Of a DNA stretch of 64,000 nt, positions 51,041 through 61,700 are shown in pieces. The DNA is taken from NCBI GenBank assembly GCA_963822255.1, contig CAWGGV010000006.1:620001-684000 (forward strand), in the 5' to 3' direction. Origin of the DNA: UBA7803 sp963822255 (GTDB taxonomy: Bacteria > Pseudomonadota > Gammaproteobacteria > Pseudomonadales > Azotimanducaceae). Position numbers and translations under genes: made by a program. Below the pieces are notes generated by a model that saw only the letters and a program-made list of their open reading frames with translations, had not been told where the DNA came from and did not search any database. Position 1 is the stretch's first letter. Every line of letters begins with the position of its first letter.

Positions 51041-54000
51041 TTACCCTTTGCTCCGCTCGAAGCTATACCGCAGCGACACGCCGTAGAGTCGCGGATCGGT
51101 CAGGAAGTAGTTGCGGTAGAAACCGGACGTATCCGACGTCAGGTACTTGCCCGTGACGTTGTCCTCGTCCTGCAGGTTCCGCACCCAGGCCTTTGCCATC
51201 CAATGACCGTCGTTGCTCTCGTAGATCAGCGACGCGTTGTGCTGATCCCAGGAGTCGATCTTATCGCCGGGGGTGTTGAATTCCCGGGCGTAGGAGTCGC
51301 TCTGCCAGTAGTAGTCCCAGCGCGCAGTCAGCGAACCCGCGATGAAGTCGATCGGCCAGGTGTAGGCCAGGCCGACGTGGACGGTCTGCTCAGGCGAGTT
51401 CGGCAACTGGTTGCCGTCCAGGCTCTGAGCGAAGCCATCGGAGGTCTCTCACGCCACGTGTTCAGGGATTACCAGCCGAATCCACCGCAGTCCGTCGAGA
51501 TAGCTCGAGAGAAGTACGCAGGGATGCCGTTGGGATAGATTGGCATTCGGCGCCACCTGCGGACAGGTCGGTACCATTGGGATTCTGCTGCGCTCAGCGC
51601 CCGACAGGCGCGTACGCATCCTGAATGAGAGCCGGGGTGATCTGGTCGACCTGGGCGACGTAGTTGACGCCGGTCAGGGAGCCCGCATCGATGTTCTCGA
51701 GGGTGATGTAGTTGGGATCACCCGCCGTGCGATCGATCGGGTCCACCGACTCGGATCCGGCCACCTTGGCGTTCAGCCAGGAGTAGGCCACGTCCAGCGA
51801 GAGGCCCGGCAGGAACTCCGGCTGGAACACCGACTCCAGCTCCGCGCCTTTGATGATGGCGTTGATGTTGTCGTTGATGGACGTGTTGTTGGCGATACGG
51901 GTCACCTGCAGACCACGGTAGTCGTAGAAGAAGAACGCGCCGTTCAACTGCAGCGTGCCGTCCAGCAGCGTGTTCTTCGTGCCGACTTCCAGCGAGTCCA
52001 CGTGCTCGGGCTTGAACGTGTAGGCGGCGGTGCCGCTGTTCACGAACGCCTCGTTGAGCGGCGGGTTGAAGCCGCCAGGCTTGTAGCCACGGGTGTAGAA
52101 CACGTACATCATGCTGTCGTCGTTCAAGGTCACGTCGACGCCGATGCGGCCGGTAAGCTCCTTCCACTCAGCGTTGTCCGGGCTGCCGGTCAGAGCGCGG
52201 CGCTCGCCGAAGCCCGGCGCCGGGGGCACCGAGAGCGCTGATGGCGAAGCCGCTCCGGGCTGATACGCCGGCGTCGTGGCCGCCGCGTCGAGCTGGGCCT
52301 GCGTGGCTCCGTAATACATGGCGAGATCGCTCTCGGGAGACCCGGGGGCCAGCGGGCCGAGCAGGATGTTCAACGTTCGCGTCCAGCTCGTGCCGGTACC
52401 ACCCGTGCCGGAACCGCCGTTGGTGACGTAGTTCGGATCCAGCAGCCCAAGGCCGACCAACACGTCAGGCGTAGGCAGGCTCGCCCCGACCGCATTCGCA
52501 TTGATCGCGTTGAAGAGGATGCTGGTGTCGGACACGTCCTTCTTGTCGTCGTTCCAGCGCAGGCCAGCCGTCAGCTTCACCGTTGGCGTCAGCTGGAAGT
52601 AGGTCTCGCCGAATACTGAGTAGCTTTCGGTCTTGTTGGAGCCGTTGGGCGCGCCGGTGGCGTCGAACATGGTCGGATACAGCGGCGGGAAGCCGAGGGG
52701 CCCTACACCGTACACGCCCACCAGGTCCAGCGTGTTGGCCACCACGTAGTAGTCGCCGTTGGAATCGGCCTTCGTGTAGTTGGTGCCAACGATGAAGTTG
52801 AACATACCATCATAGGTGCGACTGCACCTTGGCCTCGACGGTCTTGTAGGTGGCGTCGCTGTCCGACTGGTCGTAGGCGAACACCCGGGTCGGATCGGCA
52901 GGGTACGCGCAACCGCCGAAGATACCGGACGTGCCGTCGTTGAAATTACACTGGCTGCTCGTCCAGTCTGCGGACACCTTCCCGGCCGGCTCCGACGTGG
53001 GCCAGAGCCCCTGCGGGTTCAACGGCGTGGCATAGAGGTTGAAGCCCACGTCCATGTTGTAGTCCTGACGGGTGTAGTACCTGGAATCCATGAAGCCGCC
53101 CTGAAGGCTGACCGTGTACTTGGGCAGGTCGTAGTAGAACGAAGCGGTCCAGAGATTCTCGTTGTACTGGTAGGTCGGCTCGAAGTCCGTGTGCATCTTA
53201 CGGAAGCCGGTGGACGTGACCGGGAACGCGTTGGTCGGCGTAGGATCGCCCAGCACCACGGCGCCATTCAGGCCGCCGAAGATGCCGCCGGTGGTGGTGC
53301 CGGAATTGGGCGTGTCGAAGCCGAAACCGTTGGGCTCGCAGCCGATGACGGGGATGGCGCTGCGTGCACAGACCTGGTTGGTGATGCGCACTCTGTCGTC
53401 GTCCTCGTTGAAGCGCTGGTACTGGACCCACATCCGGGCGTTGTCGGTGATCTGCCACAGCGCGGTGGCCCGCACGGAGTAGAGATCGCGCCCGTCGACG
53501 TCGCTGTCGATTCCGTTGAGCGTGCAGGGCTGGGTCTGCGGGTTGGCCATGGTCGACCCGGGTACCAGGCAATCACCCACCTGACCGTCCGCGGTATTGC
53601 GGATGTAGCCGTCGCGCTTCAGATACATGCCGGCGACGCGGACCGCGAAGTTGTCCATCAGGGGGATGTTGATGGCGCCCTTGGCGCGCTTGTCGTTGTA
53701 GCCGCCCCCTTCCGCCTCCAGAAAGCCGTCCCAGCTGTCGAACTCGGGCTGCTTGGTGACCATGTTGATGGCGCCGCCGGTGGCGTTCCGGCCGAACAGG
53801 GTGCCCTGCGGCCCCCTCAATACTTCCACCCGTTCCATGTCATAGAACTCGGCGGCGGGCAGGTTGGTGGGCACCGGAATCTCGTTCTGGTGGATCGAAA
53901 CGCCGGATTCACCGGACGCCGAGATCACCAGTCGGCCGATGCCCCGGATGCTGAAGCTGGAGCCGCCGAAGTTGGTGGCGGTAAAGCTCACATTGGGCGC

Positions 54001-54246
54001 GTTGAGCTGCAGATCCGACGGACTGACGATCTGCTTGTCTTCCATCATGCTGCCGGTGAAAGCGCTCACCGCGATTGGTACGTCCTGCAGACTCTCCTCC
54101 GCCCGCTGGGCGGTGACGACGACCTCTTCGATGGCCTTTCCGCCGGAAGTCGCAGCAGCGGAAGCCAGTGGAGTGCACAACAGAAATCCTGAGACCAGCA
54201 GACCGGTGACAGCGGTCCGCTTGCGGTAAGGTAATACTGCGTTCAT
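51041..54246 (-). pseudogene. TonB-dependent outer-membrane receptor interrupted by several frameshifts
   Basis: A receptor of about 1065 residues if repaired. The N-terminal part (54246 down to 52810) has signal and TonB box (GGKAIEEVVVTAQRAEESLQ), plug RVEVLRGPQGTLFGRNATGG and AINMVTKQPEFDSWDGFLEA. A surplus base near 52806 causes the first break: QSH then YDGMFNFIVGTNYTKADSNG in the next frame. The middle (52805-51594) continues the barrel to VDQITPALIQDAY. Between 51594 and 51410 at least three more shifts occur, visible as PNGTDLSAGGAECQSIP, NGIPAYFSRAISTDCGGFGW and DGFAQSLDGNQLPNSPEQ in alternating frames. The C-terminal strands (QTVHVGLAYTWPIDFIAGSL ... YGVSLRYSFERSKG) follow. Either a decaying gene or a poorly resolved stretch; the intact family features favour the latter. 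Confidence 0.85.
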
Positions 54247-54313
54247 GAAATCCCCTCTAATCGGAACGTAGCCGCGTACCGCGCGGCCTCCTCTCGTCCG
54301 AACCGCTAGTATA

Positions 54314-54325
54314 AGAACACGTTCT
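54314..54325. promoter_or_regulatory. AGAAC-AC-GTTCT operator-like palindrome
   Basis: AGAAC and GTTCT are inverse arms around AC, 68 bases upstream of the frameshifted TonB receptor's ATG. They share the AAC-N2-GTT core with the site at 50874. A TetR-family repressor site is plausible from symmetry and position. Confidence 0.4.
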
Positions 54326-54385
54326 AATTACCTGTCAACCGCTGGCAGCCAATCCGGGCCTCGGAACTGTCCGACACGCCGATGT

Positions 54386-54928
54386 TCAGATCCGCGCGCA
54401 CCATTTTCGAGCCATTCTCAGCATGGACTCCTCGTTGGAATATTCGCTCAGCCGCTCGATCGGTGCCCAGGCAAGCTCCAGGGACTCTTCGCTCACAGTG
54501 AAGCCTTCCCAGCACCCGACCGTCTCGAGGGCGAAGCGCACGTCGTAGTGCAGGTGAGCGGGATCCTGACCGCGCGCTGGAATCCGGTGAACGTCGAGAT
54601 CGAAGATCGCGGTGGACAACGGCCTCACGTCGAGGCCGGACTCCTCCCGGGCCTCCGCCATCGCCACCTGCAGAGTCGTTGGGTTACCGTCACTGTGGCC
54701 GCCGAGCTGCAGCCAGCGCCCCAGCTTCTTGTGATGAGTCAGCAGCACGCGGTTCCCCTGCTGATTCACCAGCCAGGCAGAGCCCGTGATGTGCCCTTCC
54801 CGCAGCTCGCGGTCGAAGCAGCGCTCGTTGCGCTGCACGAAGTCGAGGAACCTTGCGGTGACGGCCCGTTCTTCGGGATGGCGTCCGGCATACTCGCCGA
54901 GGAGCGCGATGAGGGCTTGCCGGTGCAT
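54386..54928 (-). CDS. Nudix hydrolase
   Basis: A 180-residue protein that should hydrolyse a nucleoside diphosphate linked to another group. The Nudix region reads LGRWLQLGGHSDGNPTTLQV followed by AMAEAREESGLDVRPL. The R-E-x-x-E-E core is imperfect (A-E-A-R-E-E-S-G), as in the subfamily with G-G-H-x-D-G, whose metal ligands sit in the E-x-x-E-E part. I use the ATG at 54928 (MHRQALIALLGEYAGRHPEE); an in-frame ATG nine codons earlier lies close to the divergent monooxygenase gene. The substrate is unknown. A single gene, not linked to the TonB receptor. Confidence 0.8.
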   Translation of the reverse strand: MHRQALIALLGEYAGRHPEERAVTARFLDFVQRNERCFDRELREGHITGSAWLVNQQGNRVLLTHHKKLGRWLQLGGHSDGNPTTLQVAMAEAREESGLDVRPLSTAIFDLDVHRIPARGQDPAHLHYDVRFALETVGCWEGFTVSEESLELAWAPIERLSEYSNEESMLRMARKWCARI

Positions 54929-55013
54929 GGCGCGAGTATAAGGAAAGGGGCTCATGGAGTACTGCCCCTGTTATGATGCTCCTGCCGCGTCATCTATCCA
55001 GGGGAGACACTCC

Positions 55014-55301
55014 ATGACCATTGCCGTCATCGCCAGACTGAACGTCGCCGAGGGAAAGGAAGCGGAATTCGAAAAAACCATGCTGGGGCTGGCCGCCCAG
55101 GTGCGTGCCAACGAGAGCGGCAATCAGCTCTACACGCTGTGCAAGGACGAAGAGGGCCGCTACCTCGTGCTCGAGCTGTACGACAGCCCCGAGGCGCTCG
55201 CCGAGCACGGGCAGTCTCAGCACTTCAAGGACGCCGGGCAGAAGTTCGCCGGGCTGATGGCGGGACGGCCCGAGATCCAGCGGCTCGAAGTCGTCGGCTG
55301 A
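55014..55301 (+). CDS. ABM-domain putative quinol monooxygenase
   Basis: A 95-residue antibiotic-biosynthesis-monooxygenase (ABM) fold protein, similar to YgiN: MTIAVIARLNVAEGKEAEFE, KTMLGLAAQVRANESGNQLY, TLCKDEEGRYLVLELYDSPE and HGQSQHFKDAGQKFAGLMAG. These are dimeric, cofactor-free or haem-binding small proteins with quinol or polyphenol oxygenase roles, and the sequence alone cannot decide which. ATG at 55014 after GGGGAGA. It is divergent from the Nudix gene and followed by a REP array. Confidence 0.8.
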   Translation: MTIAVIARLNVAEGKEAEFEKTMLGLAAQVRANESGNQLYTLCKDEEGRYLVLELYDSPEALAEHGQSQHFKDAGQKFAGLMAGRPEIQRLEVVG

Positions 55302-55310
55302 CCGACGACT

Positions 55311-55404
55311 GTGGGAGCGACCTCGTACCTGTGGGAGCGACCTCCTGGTCGCGATCGACCTGGTCGCGATCGACGCCGGATCGCGACCAGGAGGTCGCTC
55401 CCAC
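55311..55404. repeat. REP element with a duplicated left half
   Basis: GTGGGAGCGACCTCGTACCT and GTGGGAGCGACCTCCTGGTC start at 55311 and 55331. The latter pairs with GACCAGGAGGTCGCTCCCAC near 55385-55404. The interval holds two further GGTCGCGATCGAC copies, so several alternative hairpins are possible. It lies ten bases after the ABM gene's stop and before cobT. Confidence 0.85.
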
Positions 55405-55479
55405 ACACACAATCAGGTTCTGCTGCGCACACAACCAAGTCGTGGTTTCAGACACAACCAGGTCGTGGGTCCCACACGG

Positions 55480-57291
55480 TCATGCCTGAATGTCGAAAAG
55501 CTCCGCGAGCTGCTCGGTCATGGCGCCGCCGAGCTGCTCGGCGTCGGTGATGGTCACCGCCCGCCGGTAGTGGTGGGTGACGTCGTGGCCGATGCCGATG
55601 GCGATGAGCTGCACCGGCGAGTGGCTCTCGATCATGTCGATGGCGTACTTCAGATGCTGCTCCAGATAGTTGCTGGCATTCACCAGCAGAGTGGAGTTGT
55701 CCACCGGTAGCCCGTCCGAAATCACCATGAGCACCTTGCGCTCTTCCTGACGGGTGACCAGCCGGTTGTGCGCCCAGATCAGCGCCTCGCCGTCGATGTT
55801 CTCCTTCAGCAACTCCTCACGCATCATCAATCCGAGATTGCGCCGTGCCCGCTGCCACGGGTCGTCCGCGGCCTTGTAGATGATGTGGCGCAGGTCGTTG
55901 AGCCGGCCGGGATTGGCTGGCTTGCCCTCGGCAATCCATTTCTCCCGCGACTGGCCGCCCCGCCACGCGCGGGTGGTGAAACCGAGCACCTCCACCCGCA
56001 CCGAGCAACGCTCGAGGGTCCGGCCGAGGATGTCGGCGCACATGGCGGCGATGGTGATGGAGCGGCCGCGCATGGAGCCCGAGCTGTCGATCAGCATGGT
56101 CACCACGGTGTCGCGGAACTTCATCTCCTTTTCCTGCTTGTAGGCCAGGGGATTCATGGGGTCCGCGATCACCTGGGCCAACCGCGAGCTGTCCAGCACC
56201 CCTTCCTCGAGATCGAACTCCCAGGTGCGGTTCTGCTTGGCCAGCAGCTTGCGCTGCAGTCGGTTTGCGAGCTTGGACGTGGCGTGCTGCAGCGACAGGA
56301 GCTGCTGGTCCAGCAGCGCCCGCAGACGGATCAACTCCTCGGAGTCGCACAGCTCCTCGGCCCGCACCACCTCATCGAACTCCGTGGCGTACGCCTTGTA
56401 GTTGACGTCGACGCGAATCCGACCGGCCTCGTCCGGCAGGTTCGGCGGCTGCTCCTCGGGATCCGCCTCGGCGCCGAGCTCGTCCATGTCGACGTCGGCG
56501 TCCATCTCCACCAGGCTGGTCTCGCCCTCGGCGCTCTCGTCCACTGCGGATTCGTCGTCGAGCACCACGTCCTCAGGGCTCGCGTCGGAGTCGGCGTTGT
56601 CGCTCTCGTCGACCGTTTCCACATCGTCGCTCGACTCGTCGGAGTCGGTGGGCTCGTCGAGCTCGGCTTCCAGCCCCAGGTCGACCAGGATGCGCCGGCA
56701 GACGTCGGCGAACTTGCTCTGGTCGAGCATGTGCTCCTTCAGCCGCTCGATGTCTGCGCCGGCGTGCTCCTCCACGTAGTCCCGCCAGAATTGCACCACG
56801 TGCTCGGCCGACGGCGGCAACGGCCGGCCGGTGAGGTGCTGACGCACCAGCAGACCCACGGCCACCGACAGCGGGGCTTCGGACTCCACGGTGATGGTGT
56901 CGAAGGCCGCCTGCTTGCACTGGACCTCGAGCGACGCATCCAGGTTGTGGGCCACGCCCTGCATCCGCATGGAGCCGATGGAGGCAATCCGCGCATCCTC
57001 GATCCACTGAAACATCTCCTGGGCGGGTCCGCCCTGAGGAGAGCGCCGCTGATGCTCCGCCTCGTCGTGATACCGGAGCTTGAGCGCGTACTCGTCGCCC
57101 ATACCGCGCACCGCGTCGATTTCCTCGTCCGTGGCGCCCATGCCGGGAAGCGGCACGCGGATGCGGTTGCCTCGCGCCACCGGCGGCCCCTGACCGAAGC
57201 TCACCTCCAGCTCGTTGTTGCCGGCGATGGCCCGGATGGTGGCGGTGGTAGCCCGTTTGAAAGGCTCTAATGGATGATCTTTGTCGCTCAT
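55480..57291 (-). CDS. cobT: Cobaltochelatase subunit CobT-like (VWA)
   Basis: A 603-residue protein: MSDKDHPLEPFKRATTATIR and LEVSFGQGPPVARGNRIRVP form the conserved N-terminus. A strongly acidic linker follows (about residues 235-325, Asp/Glu/Ser-rich), then DVNYKAYATEFDEVVRAEEL, LQRKLLAKQNRTWEFDLEEG, and a VWA domain with VTMLIDSSGSMRGRSITIAA (D-x-S-x-S) and KVLMVISDGLPVDNST. With CobS, CobT forms the AAA+ part of aerobic cobaltochelatase (CobNST) for B12. No cobN or other cobalamin gene is in view. The ATG at 57291 is preferred because a longer frame enters the REP. cobS lies upstream with the REP between. Confidence 0.88.
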   Translation of the reverse strand: MSDKDHPLEPFKRATTATIRAIAGNNELEVSFGQGPPVARGNRIRVPLPGMGATDEEIDAVRGMGDEYALKLRYHDEAEHQRRSPQGGPAQEMFQWIEDARIASIGSMRMQGVAHNLDASLEVQCKQAAFDTITVESEAPLSVAVGLLVRQHLTGRPLPPSAEHVVQFWRDYVEEHAGADIERLKEHMLDQSKFADVCRRILVDLGLEAELDEPTDSDESSDDVETVDESDNADSDASPEDVVLDDESAVDESAEGETSLVEMDADVDMDELGAEADPEEQPPNLPDEAGRIRVDVNYKAYATEFDEVVRAEELCDSEELIRLRALLDQQLLSLQHATSKLANRLQRKLLAKQNRTWEFDLEEGVLDSSRLAQVIADPMNPLAYKQEKEMKFRDTVVTMLIDSSGSMRGRSITIAAMCADILGRTLERCSVRVEVLGFTTRAWRGGQSREKWIAEGKPANPGRLNDLRHIIYKAADDPWQRARRNLGLMMREELLKENIDGEALIWAHNRLVTRQEERKVLMVISDGLPVDNSTLLVNASNYLEQHLKYAIDMIESHSPVQLIAIGIGHDVTHHYRRAVTITDAEQLGGAMTEQLAELFDIQA

Positions 57292-57312
57292 GGTTAGCCG
57301 CTGGCAACTGAA

Positions 57313-57379
57313 GTGGGAGCGACCTCCCGGTCGCGATTTCGCTGCCTGATACAGATCGCGACCGGGAGGTCGCTCCCAC
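57313..57379. repeat. REP palindrome (25-bp arms) between cobS and cobT
   Basis: Arms at 57313-57337 and 57355-57379 are exact inverted copies with core GCGACCTCCCGGTCGC and a 17-base loop. It lies between the stop of cobS and the start of cobT, so it should form a hairpin in their shared mRNA and may adjust the ratio of the two subunits. Confidence 0.88.
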
Positions 57380-57391
57380 AACGGGTAGGCA

Positions 57392-58393
57392 CTACGCGCT
57401 CTTCAGCGTGATCCCGCGGGTTGCATCACCGAGGTCCTCGCCCATGCAGCGCTGGTAGTACTCGGCGACGATGGGCCGCTCCAGCTCGTCGCACTTGTTC
57501 AGGAACGTCACGCGAAAGGCGAACCCCATGTCGCCGAAGATCTCGGCGTTCTGCGCCCAGGTGAGCACGGTGCGCGGCGACATCACCACCGACACGTCAC
57601 CGTTGATGAAGCCCTGACGGGTCAGCTCCGCCACCGATACCATGCTGGATACGGTGCGCCTGCCTTTATCCGTCTCGCCGTAGTGCTTGGCCTTGCCGAG
57701 CACGATCTTCAGCTCGTCGTCGTGGGGCAGGTAGTTCAAGGTGGTGACGATGCTCCAGCGGTCCATCTGGCCCTGGTTGATCTGCTGGGTGCCGTGATAC
57801 AGACCGGTGGTGTCGCCCAGCCCGATGGTGTTGGTAGTGGCGAACAGCCGGAAATACGGATGCGGCTCGATGACCTTGTTCTGGTCGAGCAAGGTCAGCT
57901 TGCCCTCCACTTCCAGCACCCGCTGGATCACGAACATCACGTCCGGTCGGCCGGCGTCGTACTCGTCGAACACCAGCGCCACCGGATGCTGCAGTGCCCA
58001 CGGCAGCATCCCCTCGCGGAACTCCGTGACCTGTTGGCCTTCGCGGATGACGATCGCGTCCTTGCCGATCAGGTCGATGCGGCTGATGTGGCTGTCGAGG
58101 TTGATGCGCACGCACGGCCAGTTCAGCCGCGCCGCCACCTGCTCGATGTGGGTGGATTTGCCGGTGCCATGGTACCCCTGGATCATCACCCGTCGGTTGT
58201 GGGCGAACCCGGCGAGAATGGCCAGCGTGGTCGCGCGGTCGAAGCGGTAGTCCTCGTCGATCAGCGGAACGTAGTCGGTACGGCGGCTGAATGCCGGCAC
58301 TTCCAGGTCCTGGTCGATGCCGAACACCTCCCGCACGGCCACCGTGGTGTCCGGTACCATCTCGGGAGAAAGCCCTGCTTCCTCGTGTGCCAC
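57392..58393 (-). CDS. cobS: Cobaltochelatase subunit CobS-like (MoxR-type AAA+)
   Basis: A 333-residue AAA+ ATPase. The N-terminal EAGLSPEMVPDTTVAVREVF and DQDLEVPAFSRRTDYVPLID precede VMIQGYHGTGKSTHIEQVAA (Walker A), VALVFDEYDAGRPDVMFVIQ (Walker B, D-E), FATTNTIGLGDTTGLYHGTQ (sensor 1 and hairpin) and MDRWSIVTTLNYLPHDDELK. Sequence and length match CobS of the aerobic cobalt chelatase. The 5' end is ATG (MAHEEAGLSP). It precedes cobT on the same strand. Without cobN nearby the pair may serve another metal-insertion client, like MoxR/VWA sets. Confidence 0.88.
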   Translation of the reverse strand: MAHEEAGLSPEMVPDTTVAVREVFGIDQDLEVPAFSRRTDYVPLIDEDYRFDRATTLAILAGFAHNRRVMIQGYHGTGKSTHIEQVAARLNWPCVRINLDSHISRIDLIGKDAIVIREGQQVTEFREGMLPWALQHPVALVFDEYDAGRPDVMFVIQRVLEVEGKLTLLDQNKVIEPHPYFRLFATTNTIGLGDTTGLYHGTQQINQGQMDRWSIVTTLNYLPHDDELKIVLGKAKHYGETDKGRRTVSSMVSVAELTRQGFINGDVSVVMSPRTVLTWAQNAEIFGDMGFAFRVTFLNKCDELERPIVAEYYQRCMGEDLGDATRGITLKSA

Positions 58394-58755
58394 TCGGTTT
58401 CCTCTGCTTCAGGCCAGCCCGCTATTGTAAGGAACAGCGCCGGGGTGTGACAGATCAAAACCTCCTGCGGATGTTCATTGGCGACGCCAAGAGTTGGCGA
58501 GTTCCGCCACGAGCTGCGTGACACCCATCGTGCCGTGCAATCCGGCGTTTCTGAGAAATCGCTTGGTTTTCAATCGGTTGCAGATCATCAAGCCACTTGG
58601 CACAGTTCGTGAACCGGGCGGACCTGCCCACGGCCGGTTTACGCGCCCCTTCCTGAAGCAGCATCGGCGCCCCTCACCCCGAGCCGTGGGCCCTAAGATG
58701 ATCGCGGCCACCGAGGCGCTCCGCCTCGGGCCGCGCCAGCCAGAGGGGACGCGCA
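58394..58755. other. Non-coding gap between divergent cobS and the RND pump gene
   Basis: About 360 bases with no gene I can support; short open stretches here have no family features. It holds the presumed divergent promoters and includes AAAACCTCC near 58460 and a run TTGGTTTTCAATCGGTTGCA near 58563. No clear operator or small-RNA hairpin is seen. An AGAGGGG ribosome site lies before the RND start. Confidence 0.45.
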
Positions 58756-61700
58756 TTGATCGAGACGTTTGCCAGGCACCGGGTCGCCGCCAACCTGCTG
58801 ATGGTCATGATGATGCTCGCGGGCTTCTGGGCCATCCGGTCGATGCCGTCCCAGCTCGACCCGCCCGCCGACTTCCCCATGGTATTCGTCGACGTCGACT
58901 GGGTGGGGGCGAGCGCCGAGGACGTGGAAGCTCTGGTCACGGTGCCGATCGAGCAGCAGCTACGCACCGTCACCGGCCTCCACGAGATCACTTCGCGCAC
59001 CGAGAACGGCAGCACGTCGATCCGCGTCGAGTTCGACTACGACGCCGACATGACCATCGGGCTCGATCAGGTCAAGCAGCGGGTCGCCAACATCAGGAAC
59101 CTTCCGCCCGACATCGAGCCGCCGCGCGTCCACCGCTTCATCGACCTGGAGCCCGTGGCGTTGCTGGAGGTAACCGGAAAGGGGGACCTCGCCGAGTTGA
59201 TCCCGTTGGTGCGGGGGTTCGAGCGCGAGCTCATGTCCCGCGGCATCGAGGGCGTGCGCTACGACGGTCTGCCGAAAGAGGAGATCGCCCTCATGGTGGG
59301 CGGGAAGCGTCTCGAGGAGCTGGGGATGACCCTGGACGAGCTGGCCGCCGCCGTGTCCAAAGCCAGCCGGGACGTGCCGGCGGGCACCGTCGGACAAGGT
59401 CAGGGCAGCCGTCAGCTTCGCAGCCTCGACCAGCAGCGCCACGTCTACGGCTTCGAGCAGCTTCTGCTGGAGTCCGGCGACCAGCTCATCCGCCTGGGCG
59501 ATCTCGGCCGGGTGGTGCGGCGTCCCGAGCGCGGCCAGCCCATCGTCACCAAGAACGGCCGCCCGGCCATCGAGATGATGCTGTGGCGCAGCACCGAAGC
59601 GGACGCCTATACCGCCGAAAAGGTGGTGAGGCAGTGGCTGGCCGACGTGCAACCGGCGTTGCCGGACGGCGTCACGGTCGGCATGTCCCAGGACATCTGG
59701 CGGCTGCTCGGCGCGCAGCTCGACCTGGTGCTGAACAACGCCTTCTCCGGCCTGGTGCTGGTGGCCGCCATGCTGTTCGCGTTCCTCTCCGGCCGGGTCG
59801 GCTGGTGGATCATGGCGGGCATCCCGGTGAGCTTCCTCATGGCGCTGGCCGGATTCCATCTGGTGTTCGGCCAGGGCATCAGCATCATCGCGCTGATCGG
59901 CTTCGTGATGGCGCTCGGCATCGTGGTGGACGACGCCATCGTGGTGGGTGAGGACGCCGCCACCCTGCACCAGGCGGGCGCCTCGCCCATGGAGGCGGCC
60001 GTCGGCAGCGCCAGACGCATGTGGGTGCCCGTGGTCACGTCGTCCATGACCACCCTCGCGGCATTCATTCCGCTGCTGCTGTTCGGCGGCCCCATGGGCC
60101 AGATCATCCTCACCCTGCCAACGGTGCTGCTCTGCATCATCCTGGCGTCCCTGGCGGAGTGCTTCCTGGTGCTGCCCGCCCACCTGAAAAAGAGCCTCGG
60201 TAGGCCCGCGCTGCGGGTGGAAGGCGCTTGGCGTGGCCGCTTCGACCGCGCCTTCGAGCGGTTCCGTGACCGGCGCTTCATGCCGCTGGTGCGGCGCGCC
60301 CTGGACTACCCCGGCGCCACCCTCTGCGCAGCGCTGGGCGGGCTGATGATCGTGATGTCGCTGCTGGCGTCTCAGCACGTGGGCGTGAACCTGGTGACCG
60401 GGTTCGACATCGAGTCTCTCGAGGCCAACGTGGCCTTCAGCGCCACCGCCACGGACGCTCAGAAGCAGCGCTTCATGAAGCAGCTCGAGACCGAGCTCGG
60501 CGCCGTGGACACCGAGACCGGCCACGCCAATCTGCTCGGCTGGGTGGACCGGCAGAACCTCGCCAACATCAACGACGACCGGATGATCGGCGAGCAATAC
60601 GCCTCCATCGAGGCCAACTACGCCTACGAGGAGGACCGCACCGTCGCGCCCAAGGACTTCGTCCAACGCTGGCGTTCGCGCATCCAGCGCCCGGCTTACG
60701 TTGAGCAGCTCGTCATCGAGGTGAGCGGCGGCCAGAACAACGGCCAGGCTGACATGTCCCTGCGCCTGTCCGGCGACGACCTGGAATCGGTGAAGGCCGG
60801 GGCCGAGGAGCTGGCCACCGCCCTCTCGGCCTATCCCGGCGTCTCCAACGTGGTGGACAACCTGCCCTACGGCAAGGAGCAGATCATCTTTCAGGTCACC
60901 CCGGCCGGGCGCTCGCTGGGGCTTTCGCCGGAGACCATCGGCGCCCAGCTGCGCGCCGCATACAGCGGCAGCCGGGTGCAGATCTTCAACGAGGACGACA
61001 GCGAGGTGGAGGTCCGGGTGATGCTGCCGGACCGCGAGCGCGATGATCTCGGCCACCTGGAGCAGTTCCCCATCCGCACGGCCGATGGCGGCTTCGTGCC
61101 GCTCGGCAACGTCGGCCGCCCTGTACAACCGCCGCGGCATCGATCTGATCCGGCATACCGATGGTCGCCTGTCAGTGAACGTCAGCGCCGACGTGGACCC
61201 CAACGTCGCCAATGCGTTGTCGATCACCCGCGAGGTCGAGGCCGACGTGCTGCCGGACATCCTGCGCCGGCACGACCTGACGTTCGGCCTCGGCGGCAAG
61301 TCCCGGGAAGACCAGATCATGCTCGCCACCATGGCCATCGGCTGGCTGCTCACGCTGGTGCTCATCTACCTGATCCTCACCTGGGTGTTCGAATCCTTCC
61401 TGTGGCCGCTGGCCATCATGATGGCGATCCCGTTCGGTCTCACCGGCGCGGTGCTCGGCCACTGGATCACCGGCTGGGACATCGGCGCCATGTCGCTGCT
61501 CGCGTTCTTCTCGCTCACTGGCGTGGTGGTGAACGACGCCATCGTGCTGATCAGCTTCCTGAAGCGCCGCGTGGAGGACGGCGAGGCGCTCAAGCCCGCT
61601 CTCGAGCTGGCGGTCCGCTCGCGCTTCCGCGCCGTGCTGCTGACCTCGCTCACCACCATCGCCGGGCTGCTGCCATTGATGTTCGCCACATCGAGCCTCG

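Noticed and set aside
58290..58755. Short plus-strand frames between cobS and the RND gene.
   Set aside because: They have low-quality composition and no start context or motif; treated as non-coding.
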